This document shows, piece after piece, positions 1 through 6,212 of a DNA stretch of 11,185 bases. The DNA is taken from the NCBI RefSeq assembly GCF_020216685.1, contig NZ_JAIWNS010000098.1, positions 1 through 11,185 on the forward strand, read 5' to 3'. This DNA is from Methanospirillum hungatei. GTDB taxonomy: Archaea > Halobacteriota > Methanomicrobia > Methanomicrobiales > Methanospirillaceae. Made by a program: the position numbers and the translations under genes. Below the pieces are notes generated by a model that searched no databases, was not told where the DNA came from, and worked only from the letters and a program-made list of their open reading frames with translations. Position 1 is the first letter of the stretch. Every line of letters starts with the position of its first letter.

Positions 1-1
1 G

Positions 2-283
2 GAGAAAGGGAGTATCCTTGGAAAACGGGTCATTGAGGCTATGGTAACCGATGATCAGTTTGCATTTGACAGTCCGGCAGTGTATGAAATTGATCACCCT
101 GACATCTCCCGGGTTCTTTCGTTCACGCACACGTACACCGGCCAGGCGTTTGCCGGAGAACTGCTCCAGGCACAGGGAATTATTGAAAAGCATGGAAATG
201 AGCACTGGCTGGTGGTCGGGACAACCAGGGAAGCGAAGGGAGAGTATATCAGATCCCTGTCACTTCTTGAACAGGAAGGATAA
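2..283 (+). CDS. 3' end of a hypothetical protein, possibly nucleotidyltransferase-like (partial)
   Basis: The reading frame is open from base 2, so this is the C-terminal 93 residues of a gene that begins left of the window. The Met codon at 41 is internal and should not be taken as the start, because the frame continues upstream with sensible residues (EKGSILGKRVIEA). The ending, with LSFTHTYTGQAFAGELL and then LVVGTTREAKGEYIRSLSLL, resembles from memory the conserved C-terminus of an archaeal predicted nucleotidyltransferase family (COG1665-like). The catalytic part of such a protein would lie outside the window, so the function cannot be checked here. No transmembrane segment is visible. 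Its stop lies inside the end of the convergent Cas4-like gene, giving a 24 bp overlap. That the gene is real is fairly sure; the family is tentative. Confidence 0.6.
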   Translation, partial: EKGSILGKRVIEAMVTDDQFAFDSPAVYEIDHPDISRVLSFTHTYTGQAFAGELLQAQGIIEKHGNEHWLVVGTTREAKGEYIRSLSLLEQEG

Positions 284-958
284 CCGTCGTGGTGCATTCT
301 GTGCACACCGGTCTGAAAACCTGCATCGTGAACATGGCGGATTCAGGGGTTTGTGGGGGAACTCACCATCCTCTATCTCTTTTACCTGTTGAATCAGATG
401 GAGTACCCTTCTCCGGTCTTTTGGTGTTGGTTCATAATATCTGATAATACCTGACCGGACGTATTCAATATACATGCCTGGTGTTTTCACAGCACCGGGC
501 TCTTCAATGCAGAGCAGAAGGGCTGCAGTTCTGATTGCATCCTCAGCCCAGCACCCGTTTTTTGGTGCCGTTGTACACCGCGTCAGGGTATATTCACCGG
601 TTTGTGCATGATATTTATCAAGGAGCCCATGAATTCCTGCCCGCTCTGACCTGACAACAATATCAGTCTCTGTCCATGGTCTGACCGGAGCATGTTCCAT
701 TGCCATGAGACAATCCCTGAGAAAATTCCTTTTGTCTTCTGATATCTCTGGATGTATCAAATGAAGTGTCTTCCAGAGTTCCTCTTCGGTCGCACTCTCC
801 TCTGCGCATGAGACCAGTTTACAAATACTGTACTCTATTGCAGGTTTTGAGGGAATATCTTTGTAAAAGAAATACTGCCGTGGACAATGAAATGCTCTGA
901 TAATAGATGATATTGCAATACCATTATCCGGATTTTTGGAATAGCACGGTTCGGTCAT
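260..958 (-). CDS. Cas4-like / PD-(D/E)XK family iron-sulfur protein, nuclease centre apparently degraded
   Basis: The protein has 232 residues from ATG 958, or 240 from an in-frame TTG at 982. I prefer the ATG, because the TTG would leave only 7 bp to the divergent gene; neither has a clear ribosome binding site. The layout is that of Cas4/RecB-like Fe-S proteins. One cysteine lies in FHCPRQYFFY (Cys25 from ATG 958) and three lie near the C-terminus in CSRCRFSDRC (Cys209, 212, 218), enough for a 4Fe-4S cluster. A GLLDKY segment (Asp114) sits where the first metal-binding Asp belongs. The usual E-x-K strand that follows reads TLTRCT, and the Gln/Tyr helix motif is also absent. The nuclease centre therefore looks inactive, and a structural or DNA-binding role is possible. 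No cas1, cas2 or CRISPR array is present. Family assignment rests on the motif pattern and recalled methanogen homologues. Confidence 0.7.
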   Translation of the reverse strand: MTEPCYSKNPDNGIAISSIIRAFHCPRQYFFYKDIPSKPAIEYSICKLVSCAEESATEEELWKTLHLIHPEISEDKRNFLRDCLMAMEHAPVRPWTETDIVVRSERAGIHGLLDKYHAQTGEYTLTRCTTAPKNGCWAEDAIRTAALLLCIEEPGAVKTPGMYIEYVRSGIIRYYEPTPKDRRRVLHLIQQVKEIEDGEFPHKPLNPPCSRCRFSDRCAQNAPRRLSFLFKK

Positions 959-964
959 TTTATT
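958..964 (+). promoter_or_regulatory. Candidate TATA element of the DUF3467 gene
   Basis: TTTTATT is centred about 29 bp before ATG 990, so initiation about 26 bp downstream would give a nearly leaderless mRNA. It overlaps the start codon of the divergent gene. The match is weak. Confidence 0.22.
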
Positions 965-989
965 GGAACAGGCGTCAAACAAGTGAGAG

Positions 990-1280
990 ATGGCATCAAA
1001 TGAAATTCAGGTTACTATACCACAAAATGTAGAGCCGGTCTACAGTAATATGATCCAGATAGCTTATAAGGAAGATGAATTTACGTTCATTTTTCTGCAT
1101 CAGATACCGGGGATCAACCAGGCACGGGGAAAGGCCGTTGTCAGTATCAGTCCAAACCATGCGAAAAATCTCCTCGCTGTTCTCCAGCGGACCGTCGGTG
1201 AATATGAACAAAAGTTCAGGACCCTGGAAGCTCCCCAGGATAAGCAGCAGAACGTTACTGCAATGACCGGATATTCATAA
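990..1280 (+). CDS. DUF3467 family small protein
   Basis: This 96-residue soluble protein has no signal peptide or membrane segment. The core matches DUF3467 as I recall it: PVYSNMIQIAYKEDEFTFIF at about residues 16-35, a strand pair through RGKAVVSISPNHAKNLLAVL (46-65), and a final helix containing EYEQKF. Members of the family are short and of unknown function, found in bacteria and archaea; the EFTF and SPxHAKxLL segments are the diagnostic ones. The start at 990 is the first ATG and is preceded directly by AAGTGAGAG, only a weak ribosome binding site, so the mRNA may be leaderless. The 5' end faces the Cas4-like gene with about 31 bp between the two start codons. The gene ends at a hairpin and T-rich terminator. 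Confidence 0.78.
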   Translation: MASNEIQVTIPQNVEPVYSNMIQIAYKEDEFTFIFLHQIPGINQARGKAVVSISPNHAKNLLAVLQRTVGEYEQKFRTLEAPQDKQQNVTAMTGYS

Positions 1281-1340
1281 AAATATCTTCTGAAAATTTC
1301 AGGAAAATCCCTAAATCCGGTCTCTTCTTTCTATTTTATT
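1279..1340. terminator. Bidirectional terminator between DUF3467 and the acetate-CoA ligase gene
   Basis: The exact inverted repeat CTGAAA-A-TTTCAG lies at 1290-1302. On the plus strand it is followed by a T-rich stretch at 1321-1340. On the minus strand it is followed by five T residues (AAAAA at 1279-1283 on the plus strand). It lies between two convergent genes, as expected for a two-way terminator. Confidence 0.5.
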
Positions 1341-1382
1341 GCATTCAGGTAAACTTGCAGTCCCAGGAAGGTTTTGGGGAGA

Positions 1383-3449
1383 TTAGTATACTCCCTGTGC
1401 TTTCACCCGGTAGATTTGGTACAGCAGTCTTCCGACAACCCGGTACATCATATCCAGTTCTTCAAAGCTTGGGATACTGTGTGAATGAAGGATGTGCCGG
1501 CCACGATCCATCGATGCTCCTCCGAGGAGTGTTGGAATAATTCTCTTATCAGTGGACTTTGAGAATTTGAGTATCTGATTTGCCAGTTGTTCGGATGAGA
1601 GGATGTTGTTTGGGAACCCGACGATAAAGCACATGTCCCAGAGTGCATCGTTCTTTGCAAGCACTTCAAAGGTCTTTTCAAACCGTGCCTCAGTTGCGTC
1701 CCCGAGCAGATCAATTGGGTTTCCACGGTTCCAGAACTCAGGAAGAAATGAATCCATCTCTTTGACCAGGTAATCAGGCAGGTCAATCATCTTGATACCG
1801 TACCGCTCGGTATAGTCAGATGAGAGCACCGCAAATCCTCCTGCGTTGGTGACAACAATTGCACGGCGACCTTTTGGATACCGCTTCGGGTGAGAGAGCA
1901 TCTCTGCTGCAAGGAAAGCACCGGTCAGGGTGTGAACCAGCAGGACACCGGATTTTCTGAATGCCTCAACATAGACATCATAGGATCCGGACAAAGACCC
2001 GGTATGTGATGCAGCTGCTGCCTGACCACGGGCAGATGACCCGGCCTTGAGCGCAACAACCGGTTTATGCCTGGATACCTCGCTCACAATCTCCATGAAG
2101 GCTTTTCCGTTCTTGATCTGCTCAATATACATGATGATGACCTTTGTCTCCGGGTCTGCTGCGGCGGCCCTGAGATAGTCAAAGAAGTTCAGATCAGCCT
2201 GGTTTCCGACAGATACCACAAATGAGAACCCGATATCCTTGGTAAGGGACCAGTCAACAACGGTGTTGACGATAGCACCACTCTGTGAGATAAAGGCAAT
2301 GTTCCCTGGATTTGGTGACTGGGCAACATAGGTTGTGTCAAGTCCGATCGGTGGGATGATAAGTCCGAGACAGTTTGGTCCGACGATCCGGGTCCCGTAC
2401 CGGTGCGCAATCTCAACGATACGTTCCTCAAGCATCCGGCCTTCCTCACTCATCTCCTTAAATCCGGCGGTGATGACAACCGCAATCTTGACTCCCTTCT
2501 TTCCACACTCCTCCATGACACCGGGGACGTGTCGGGCAGGGACCGTGATGACAGCAAGGTCTATCTCATCATCAGGAATATCAAGAACGGTGGGGTAGGC
2601 TTTCAGACCCTGAATGGTGTCACGCTTATTGTTAATTGGGTAGACTTTTCCAGGGAAATGGAGCAGGTTATGCATGACCGCATATCCCATCTTGTTCTTG
2701 TCGTCAGAAGCACCAATAACCGCTACAGACTTTGGCTTGAAATATTCCGGTGGAACCGGTTCAAGTTCGACAACATCAAGAAGATGGATGTCATTGTCCA
2801 TGATGATGCGGGCATCAACCGCACAGGCACCTGAATCATATAACCTGATCGGGTTGATATCAAACTCTCGCAGGTCCTTTTGATCCTCAAACATCTTGCA
2901 TACGTTCTTGATGATCTGAATAAGGCACTCCTCATCCTTGGGTTTGGAACCGCGGTACCCGGTGATGAGCGGGTAAGAGTCGATATCCGTGACCATCTTC
3001 CTGATCTCATCCTCGTCAATCGGAAGGATACGAAGGGTGACATCCTTCATCAGTTCAACAAGGGTACCCCCGATACCAAAGGTGATGACCTTTCCAAAAG
3101 TAGGGTCAGTCTTTCCTCCGATGATAAGTTCAAGACCGGGAGCTGCCTGGTTCTCGACGATTACTCCATGAATGTCGGCATTCTGGTTATAGGCACGGGC
3201 ATTTGCTACAATCTGGTTAAATGCGGACTGGGCTGCTTCTTTTGTTCCAATACCGACAATCACACCCCCGGCATCACTCTTATGAACGATATCCGGTGAG
3301 ATGATCTTCATCACGACCGGAAAACCAATCGCTTCTGCTGCTGATCCTGCGTCTTCCGCCCGGGTAACAATCCGGTACTTCGGGGTTGGAATCCCATATT
3401 TTGAAAGCAGATCATATCCTTCAGATTCACTGAGCATCCATTCTGTCAT
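1383..3449 (-). CDS. Acetate-CoA ligase (ADP-forming), fused beta-alpha subunits
   Basis: This 688-residue cytosolic enzyme interconverts acetyl-CoA + ADP + Pi and acetate + CoA + ATP (or acts on similar acyl groups). The beta part comes first: an ATP-grasp domain at about residues 1-225. It contains HKSDAGGV, whose His56 matches the second phospho-histidine described for this family. The alpha part follows: a Rossmann CoA-binding domain from KSVAVIGAS (240-248), then the succinyl-CoA-ligase-like region with GPNCLG (357-362) and the phospho-His loop SHTGSLSG, in which His482 should be the catalytic histidine. A C-terminal ligase domain runs to 688. All key residues seem present. ATG 3449 is supported by AGAGGT five bases upstream. 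The gene diverges from the AMP-forming acetyl-CoA synthetase. Substrate range (acetate versus branched or aryl acids) cannot be read from the sequence. Confidence 0.9.
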   Translation of the reverse strand: MTEWMLSESEGYDLLSKYGIPTPKYRIVTRAEDAGSAAEAIGFPVVMKIISPDIVHKSDAGGVIVGIGTKEAAQSAFNQIVANARAYNQNADIHGVIVENQAAPGLELIIGGKTDPTFGKVITFGIGGTLVELMKDVTLRILPIDEDEIRKMVTDIDSYPLITGYRGSKPKDEECLIQIIKNVCKMFEDQKDLREFDINPIRLYDSGACAVDARIIMDNDIHLLDVVELEPVPPEYFKPKSVAVIGASDDKNKMGYAVMHNLLHFPGKVYPINNKRDTIQGLKAYPTVLDIPDDEIDLAVITVPARHVPGVMEECGKKGVKIAVVITAGFKEMSEEGRMLEERIVEIAHRYGTRIVGPNCLGLIIPPIGLDTTYVAQSPNPGNIAFISQSGAIVNTVVDWSLTKDIGFSFVVSVGNQADLNFFDYLRAAAADPETKVIIMYIEQIKNGKAFMEIVSEVSRHKPVVALKAGSSARGQAAAASHTGSLSGSYDVYVEAFRKSGVLLVHTLTGAFLAAEMLSHPKRYPKGRRAIVVTNAGGFAVLSSDYTERYGIKMIDLPDYLVKEMDSFLPEFWNRGNPIDLLGDATEARFEKTFEVLAKNDALWDMCFIVGFPNNILSSEQLANQILKFSKSTDKRIIPTLLGGASMDRGRHILHSHSIPSFEELDMMYRVVGRLLYQIYRVKAQGVY

Positions 3450-3454
3450 GTATA

Positions 3455-3460
3455 ACCTCT
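3455..3460 (-). promoter_or_regulatory. Ribosome binding site of the ADP-forming ligase gene
   Basis: AGAGGT on the minus strand lies 5 bases before ATG 3449 and fixes that start. The same GGT-5-base-ATG spacing recurs at mfnF and at the winged-helix gene in this window. Confidence 0.7.
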
Positions 3461-3492
3461 GATGTCATGCCGGATATTCCGACTTCAACAAA

Positions 3493-3512
3493 TGACGTAT
3501 GATGATTCGTCA
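3493..3512. repeat. Inverted repeat TGACG-N10-CGTCA, candidate operator
   Basis: Five-base exact arms lie 10 bp apart (one DNA turn between arm centres would be roughly 15 bp). The repeat sits between the predicted ligase promoter and the ligase start, in the ~210 bp divergent control region. It could bind a dimeric regulator. Arms this short can occur by chance. Confidence 0.3.
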
Positions 3513-3543
3513 AATTCTGCACTTACGATGTGAGCCACCAACC

Positions 3544-3551
3544 CATATAAA
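3544..3551 (-). promoter_or_regulatory. Candidate TATA box of the ADP-forming ligase gene
   Basis: On the minus strand this region reads TTTTATAT, close to the archaeal TATA consensus. Initiation about 26 bp downstream would fall near 3522, leaving a leader of about 70 nt that contains the inverted repeat and the ribosome binding site. The plus strand here reads ATATAAAA, so it might also serve acs. Confidence 0.4.
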
Positions 3552-3583
3552 ACAACCGTATCTGTCGATCAATGAAATTTCAA

Positions 3584-3596
3584 GAAAATAATAAAG
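3584..3596 (+). promoter_or_regulatory. Candidate BRE/TATA element of acs
   Basis: A purine-rich GAAAA followed by TAATAAAG is centred near 3592. The expected transcription start near 3618 would place the strong GGGGT ribosome binding site (3633-3637) in a short leader. Confidence 0.35.
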
Positions 3597-3613
3597 AATT
3601 TAAGGAATTGTCC

Positions 3614-3643
3614 ATGATAAATAATGATAATTGGGGTGAATAA
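3614..3643 (+). CDS. Possible 9-residue leader peptide upstream of acs
   Basis: ATG 3614 opens a frame encoding MINNDNWGE that stops with TAA at 3641-3643. An AAGGA (3602-3606) lies 7 bases upstream. The stop overlaps by one base the ATT at 3643, which is in frame with acs, as in TAATG-type coupled genes. If transcription starts near 3618 the peptide is not made. Very short frames like this are common by chance. Confidence 0.15.
   Translation: MINNDNWGE
3633..3639 (+). promoter_or_regulatory. acs: Strong ribosome binding site that disagrees with the TTG start of acs
   Basis: GGGGTGA matches the archaeal anti-Shine-Dalgarno sequence well. GGGGT ends exactly 5 bases before an ATT codon (3643) that is in frame with acs, but lies 23 bases before the TTG at 3661. 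Three other genes in the window keep a 5-base gap after GGT. This suggests initiation at ATT 3643 or ATC 3646. Confidence 0.55.
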
Positions 3644-3660
3644 TTATCTCAGCCGAAGAG

Positions 3661-5538
3661 TTGCACAAGCCTGAACAAAAAGTATACTATCCTGACCCGT
3701 GTTACCGGGATTCAGCGCTCATTCACGATTATAATGAGTTATATCATGAATTTGAAAAAGACCCTGATGCATTCTGGCGCAGGATCGCATCAGATCTCCT
3801 CTGGTTCAAACAATGGGATAATGTCAAGGTATGGAACCATCCCTACGCGAGCTGGTTCACCGGCGCTGAATTAAATATCACCTATAACTGCCTCGAGCGG
3901 CATGTCAATAATGACCGGAGAAACAAGGTCGCCATATTCTGGGCAGGTGAAAATGGCCGGGAACGGATATTCACCTATTATCAGCTCTATAAGGATGTCA
4001 TGCGGATGGGCAATGCCCTCAAGTCCCTGGGGGTCCGGAAGGGTGACCGGGTCTGTATCTATCTTCCTGGCATTCCTGAACTTGTTGTGTCCATGCTTGC
4101 CTGCGCCCGGATTGGAGCAGTCCATACCGTAGTCTTTGCCGGGTATGGAGCAAAAGCCTTAAATGAGCGTATCACCGGTGCAGGAGCAAAAATCGTCATT
4201 ACTGCAGATGCATCCGTGCGGCGTGGAGGCAGCATACCCTTAAAGCCGATCGTCGAAGAGGCCCTGATCAATGCTCCGACCGTTGAACGCGTAATCATCC
4301 TGCGAACCCAGGAACCAAAGGTAGGTCTTCTTGATGAGTTTGAACTGGACTATGAAGAACTCATTGCACAGGCAGACCGGTATTGTGAGCCGGTCCCTGT
4401 AAACTCTGAAGACCCTCTCTTTATTCTCTATACCTCAGGAACCACCGGAGCCCCGAAAGGTATTGTGCATGCAGCGGGCGGATACATGGTCGGTGCCTAC
4501 TACACGACAAAATATGTTCTGACCCTTCGTGAGAATGACGTGTACTGGTGCACGGCAGATCCCGGCTGGATCACCGGACATACCTATGGTATCTATGGCC
4601 CGCTCCTGGTCGGCGGGACGATTTTCCTCTCTGAGTACACCCCTGATTACCCTGATGCCGGGATATGGTGGAAACTCATCGAGGATTACGGAGTTACCAT
4701 CTTTTATACCGCACCGACGGCGATCCGGATGTTCATGCGGATGGGAGAAGAGTGGCCTGATAAATATGATCTCTCTTCCCTCCGGCTCCTGGGCTCTGTA
4801 GGTGAACCGCTCAATCCTGAAGCATTTGAATGGTTTTACAAACACATCGGAAAGAACAAGTGCCCCATTCTTGACACCTGGTGGCAGACCGAGACCGGTA
4901 TGCATATGGTCACAACGATGGTCGGCCTCCCGATGAAACCAGGATTTGCAGGAAAGCCAATACCTGGTGTAATTGCCACCGTCGTTAATGAAGAAGGAGA
5001 TCCTATTCCACCAGGAACCACCGGATATCTTGCCATCAAGGAACCCTGGCCTTCCATGATGAAGACGGTCTATCAGAATGATGAGCGGTACCGCCAGTAC
5101 TGGAGCTTTGGAAAATACGGATATTACAGCAGTAATGATCTGGCGGTCATGGATGAAGATGGCTACATCATGCTCCTTGGCAGATCAGATGACATCATCA
5201 TTGTCGCAGGTCACAATGTCGGAACTGCTGAGATTGAAAGTGCGCTGGTTTCACATAGTGCTGTTGCAGAAGCGGCTGCAATTGGAAAACCGGATCCTCT
5301 GAAAGGAAATATTATCAAGGCATTTGTTATCCTGCGCAATGGAGTGGAACCAACCCAGAAACTTATCCACGACCTGAAATATCACGTCCGTATCATGCTT
5401 GGACCGATATCAGTCCCTGCAGAGCTTGATTTTGTTGATAGCCTCCCCAAAACCCGAAGTGGAAAGATCATGCGGCGGGTATTAAAAGCAAAAGAAATGG
5501 GTATGGATCCTGGTGATATATCTACCCTGGATGAATAA
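3661..5538 (+). CDS. acs: Acetyl-CoA synthetase (AMP-forming)
   Basis: This enzyme makes acetyl-CoA from acetate, ATP and CoA through acetyl-AMP; in hydrogenotrophic methanogens this feeds acetate carbon into biosynthesis. It has 625 residues from TTG 3661, against about 650 in E. coli. Motifs in order (TTG numbering): phosphate loop YTSGTTGAPKG (257-267), GWITGHTY (302-309), SVGEP (379-383), DTWWQTETG (405-413), hinge GRSDD (507-511) and PKTRSGKIMRR (596-606), whose Lys602 is the catalytic and acetylation-prone lysine. The acyl pocket keeps Thr305, Val380 and Trp408, which limits it to small acids, but has Ile304 where the Salmonella enzyme has Val310. The usual GHR after the hinge is GHN (Asn519). 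TTG is the first conventional start, but the ribosome binding site favours ATT 3643, which would add six residues. The gene diverges from the ADP-forming ligase and precedes tbp by 41 bp. Confidence 0.93.
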   Translation: MHKPEQKVYYPDPCYRDSALIHDYNELYHEFEKDPDAFWRRIASDLLWFKQWDNVKVWNHPYASWFTGAELNITYNCLERHVNNDRRNKVAIFWAGENGRERIFTYYQLYKDVMRMGNALKSLGVRKGDRVCIYLPGIPELVVSMLACARIGAVHTVVFAGYGAKALNERITGAGAKIVITADASVRRGGSIPLKPIVEEALINAPTVERVIILRTQEPKVGLLDEFELDYEELIAQADRYCEPVPVNSEDPLFILYTSGTTGAPKGIVHAAGGYMVGAYYTTKYVLTLRENDVYWCTADPGWITGHTYGIYGPLLVGGTIFLSEYTPDYPDAGIWWKLIEDYGVTIFYTAPTAIRMFMRMGEEWPDKYDLSSLRLLGSVGEPLNPEAFEWFYKHIGKNKCPILDTWWQTETGMHMVTTMVGLPMKPGFAGKPIPGVIATVVNEEGDPIPPGTTGYLAIKEPWPSMMKTVYQNDERYRQYWSFGKYGYYSSNDLAVMDEDGYIMLLGRSDDIIIVAGHNVGTAEIESALVSHSAVAEAAAIGKPDPLKGNIIKAFVILRNGVEPTQKLIHDLKYHVRIMLGPISVPAELDFVDSLPKTRSGKIMRRVLKAKEMGMDPGDISTLDE

Positions 5539-5549
5539 TCATCCAACTC

Positions 5550-5557
5550 TTTATATA
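5550..5557 (+). promoter_or_regulatory. TATA box of tbp
   Basis: TTTATATA is an exact archaeal TATA box centred about 26 bp before ATG 5580. Transcription should therefore begin at or next to the A of the start codon, giving a leaderless mRNA, which agrees with the lack of any ribosome binding site. Confidence 0.65.
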
Positions 5558-5569
5558 CTGTTTTAATAG

Positions 5570-5577
5570 ATATATAA
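5570..5577 (+). promoter_or_regulatory. Second TATA-like box overlapping the tbp transcription start
   Basis: ATATATAA ends three bases before the tbp start codon. It is too close to direct tbp transcription, but could bind the gene's own product and block initiation. Confidence 0.3.
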
Positions 5578-5579
5578 CC

Positions 5580-6140
5580 ATGTCTGCAACTCCAGATACT
5601 TCGCTCCGGATAGAAAATATCGTGGCTTCAGCGAAGATATCAGAATCCCTGGACCTCCCCCAGATTGCATCCAGCATAAAGGATGCGGAATACAACAAAA
5701 AGCGGTTCCCGGGTGTTGTTATCCGGATGCAGAACCCGAAGATAGCGGCATTGGTATTCGGATCCGGAAAAGTGGTACTGACCGGAGCAAAAAGTGTTGA
5801 GAGTCTCAATAAAGGACTTGAGATACTGGGCGATCTGCTGCGTTCCCTGAACATCGAGATAGCAAGCGAACTGACATATAAAATCCAGAACATTGTCACG
5901 TCCGCCGACCTTGGATCCGGCATTAACCTGAACAAGATTGCAGTCGGATTCAACCTTGAGCGGATTGAGTATGAACCTGAACAGTTCCCAGGCCTTGTAT
6001 ACCGGCTTGAGGATCCAAAAGTAGTAGTCCTGCTCTTTGGATCAGGAAAACTCATCATCACCGGCGGCAAGGAGCCTGAGGATGCGAAGAAGGCTGTGCT
6101 GAAGATCGTTGATGATTTGAAAGGGCTTGGGCTTTTATAA
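5580..6140 (+). CDS. tbp: TATA-box-binding protein (TBP)
   Basis: This is the general transcription factor that binds and bends the promoter TATA box and recruits TFB and RNA polymerase. Its 186 residues are a typical archaeal length. It consists of two similar halves, at about residues 8-95 and 99-186. Each half has the DNA-contacting Asn (Asn13 in IENIVAS, Asn104 in IQNIVTS) and the pair of Phe residues that wedge into DNA (Phe43 in RFPG and Phe60 in VFGSGK; Phe136 in QFPG and Phe153 in LFGSGK), so the binding surface looks intact. Halves keep the FPG...R and FGSGK..xTG patterns. No long acidic tail is present. ATG 5580 has no ribosome binding site and lies where transcription should begin. 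The gene follows acs by 41 bp but has its own promoter. Whether the genome holds further TBP copies cannot be seen here. Confidence 0.97.
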   Translation: MSATPDTSLRIENIVASAKISESLDLPQIASSIKDAEYNKKRFPGVVIRMQNPKIAALVFGSGKVVLTGAKSVESLNKGLEILGDLLRSLNIEIASELTYKIQNIVTSADLGSGINLNKIAVGFNLERIEYEPEQFPGLVYRLEDPKVVVLLFGSGKLIITGGKEPEDAKKAVLKIVDDLKGLGLL

Positions 6141-6187
6141 TCTGGATACCATTCATCAGAAATTATAATTCAGATTCTATATTTTTA
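6139..6187 (+). terminator. Possible tbp terminator
   Basis: Inverted arms AATCTG (6139-6144) and CAGATT (6171-6176) flank the tbp stop and an AT-rich loop. They are followed by TTTTT (6182-6186). The stem is short and the loop long, so the T tract may be the main signal. Confidence 0.3.
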
Positions 6188-6191
6188 TATA
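6184..6191 (+). promoter_or_regulatory. Orphan TATA box in the tbp-rpiA gap
   Basis: TTTATATA followed by C is identical over nine bases (TTTATATAC) to the tbp promoter box. No protein-coding gene lies downstream on this strand. The expected transcription start is near 6213-6214. Confidence 0.4.
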
Positions 6192-6208
6192 CAATAGAAT
6201 TTATTGTA
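6190..6208. repeat. Inverted repeat TACAATA-N5-TATTGTA
   Basis: Seven-base exact arms are separated by GAATT, directly after the orphan TATA box. The hexamer ACAATA recurs inverted at 6232-6237 and direct at 6244-6249, making four half-sites within 60 bp. Confidence 0.4.
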
Positions 6209-6212
6209 CATA

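Noticed and set aside
51..392. 113-residue plus-strand frame overlapping the partial left-end gene
   Set aside because: It is out of frame with the conserved C-terminus ending at 283, and its own sequence has Arg/Ser-rich shadow composition.
260..982. Cas4-like gene as a sign of a CRISPR-Cas locus
   Set aside because: No direct repeats with spacers and no cas1, cas2 or effector genes are visible; solo Cas4-like genes are common in archaea.
1355..1540. 61-residue plus-strand frame over the 3' end of the ligase gene
   Set aside because: It is antisense to the conserved C-terminus of the ligase and follows a terminator; no ribosome binding site.
2403..3299. Two plus-strand open frames (143 and 139 residues) within the ADP-forming ligase gene
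   Set aside because: The opposite strand encodes a complete, motif-rich enzyme; these frames show no recognisable domain and arise from its codon bias.
4435..4905. 156-residue minus-strand frame inside acs
   Set aside because: It lies wholly within conserved Acs motifs on the other strand and has no start signal.
5522..6070. 182-residue open frame antisense to nearly all of tbp
   Set aside because: It mirrors the well-conserved tbp frame, has low-complexity Ser/Arg/Pro-rich composition typical of an antisense shadow, and no ribosome binding site.
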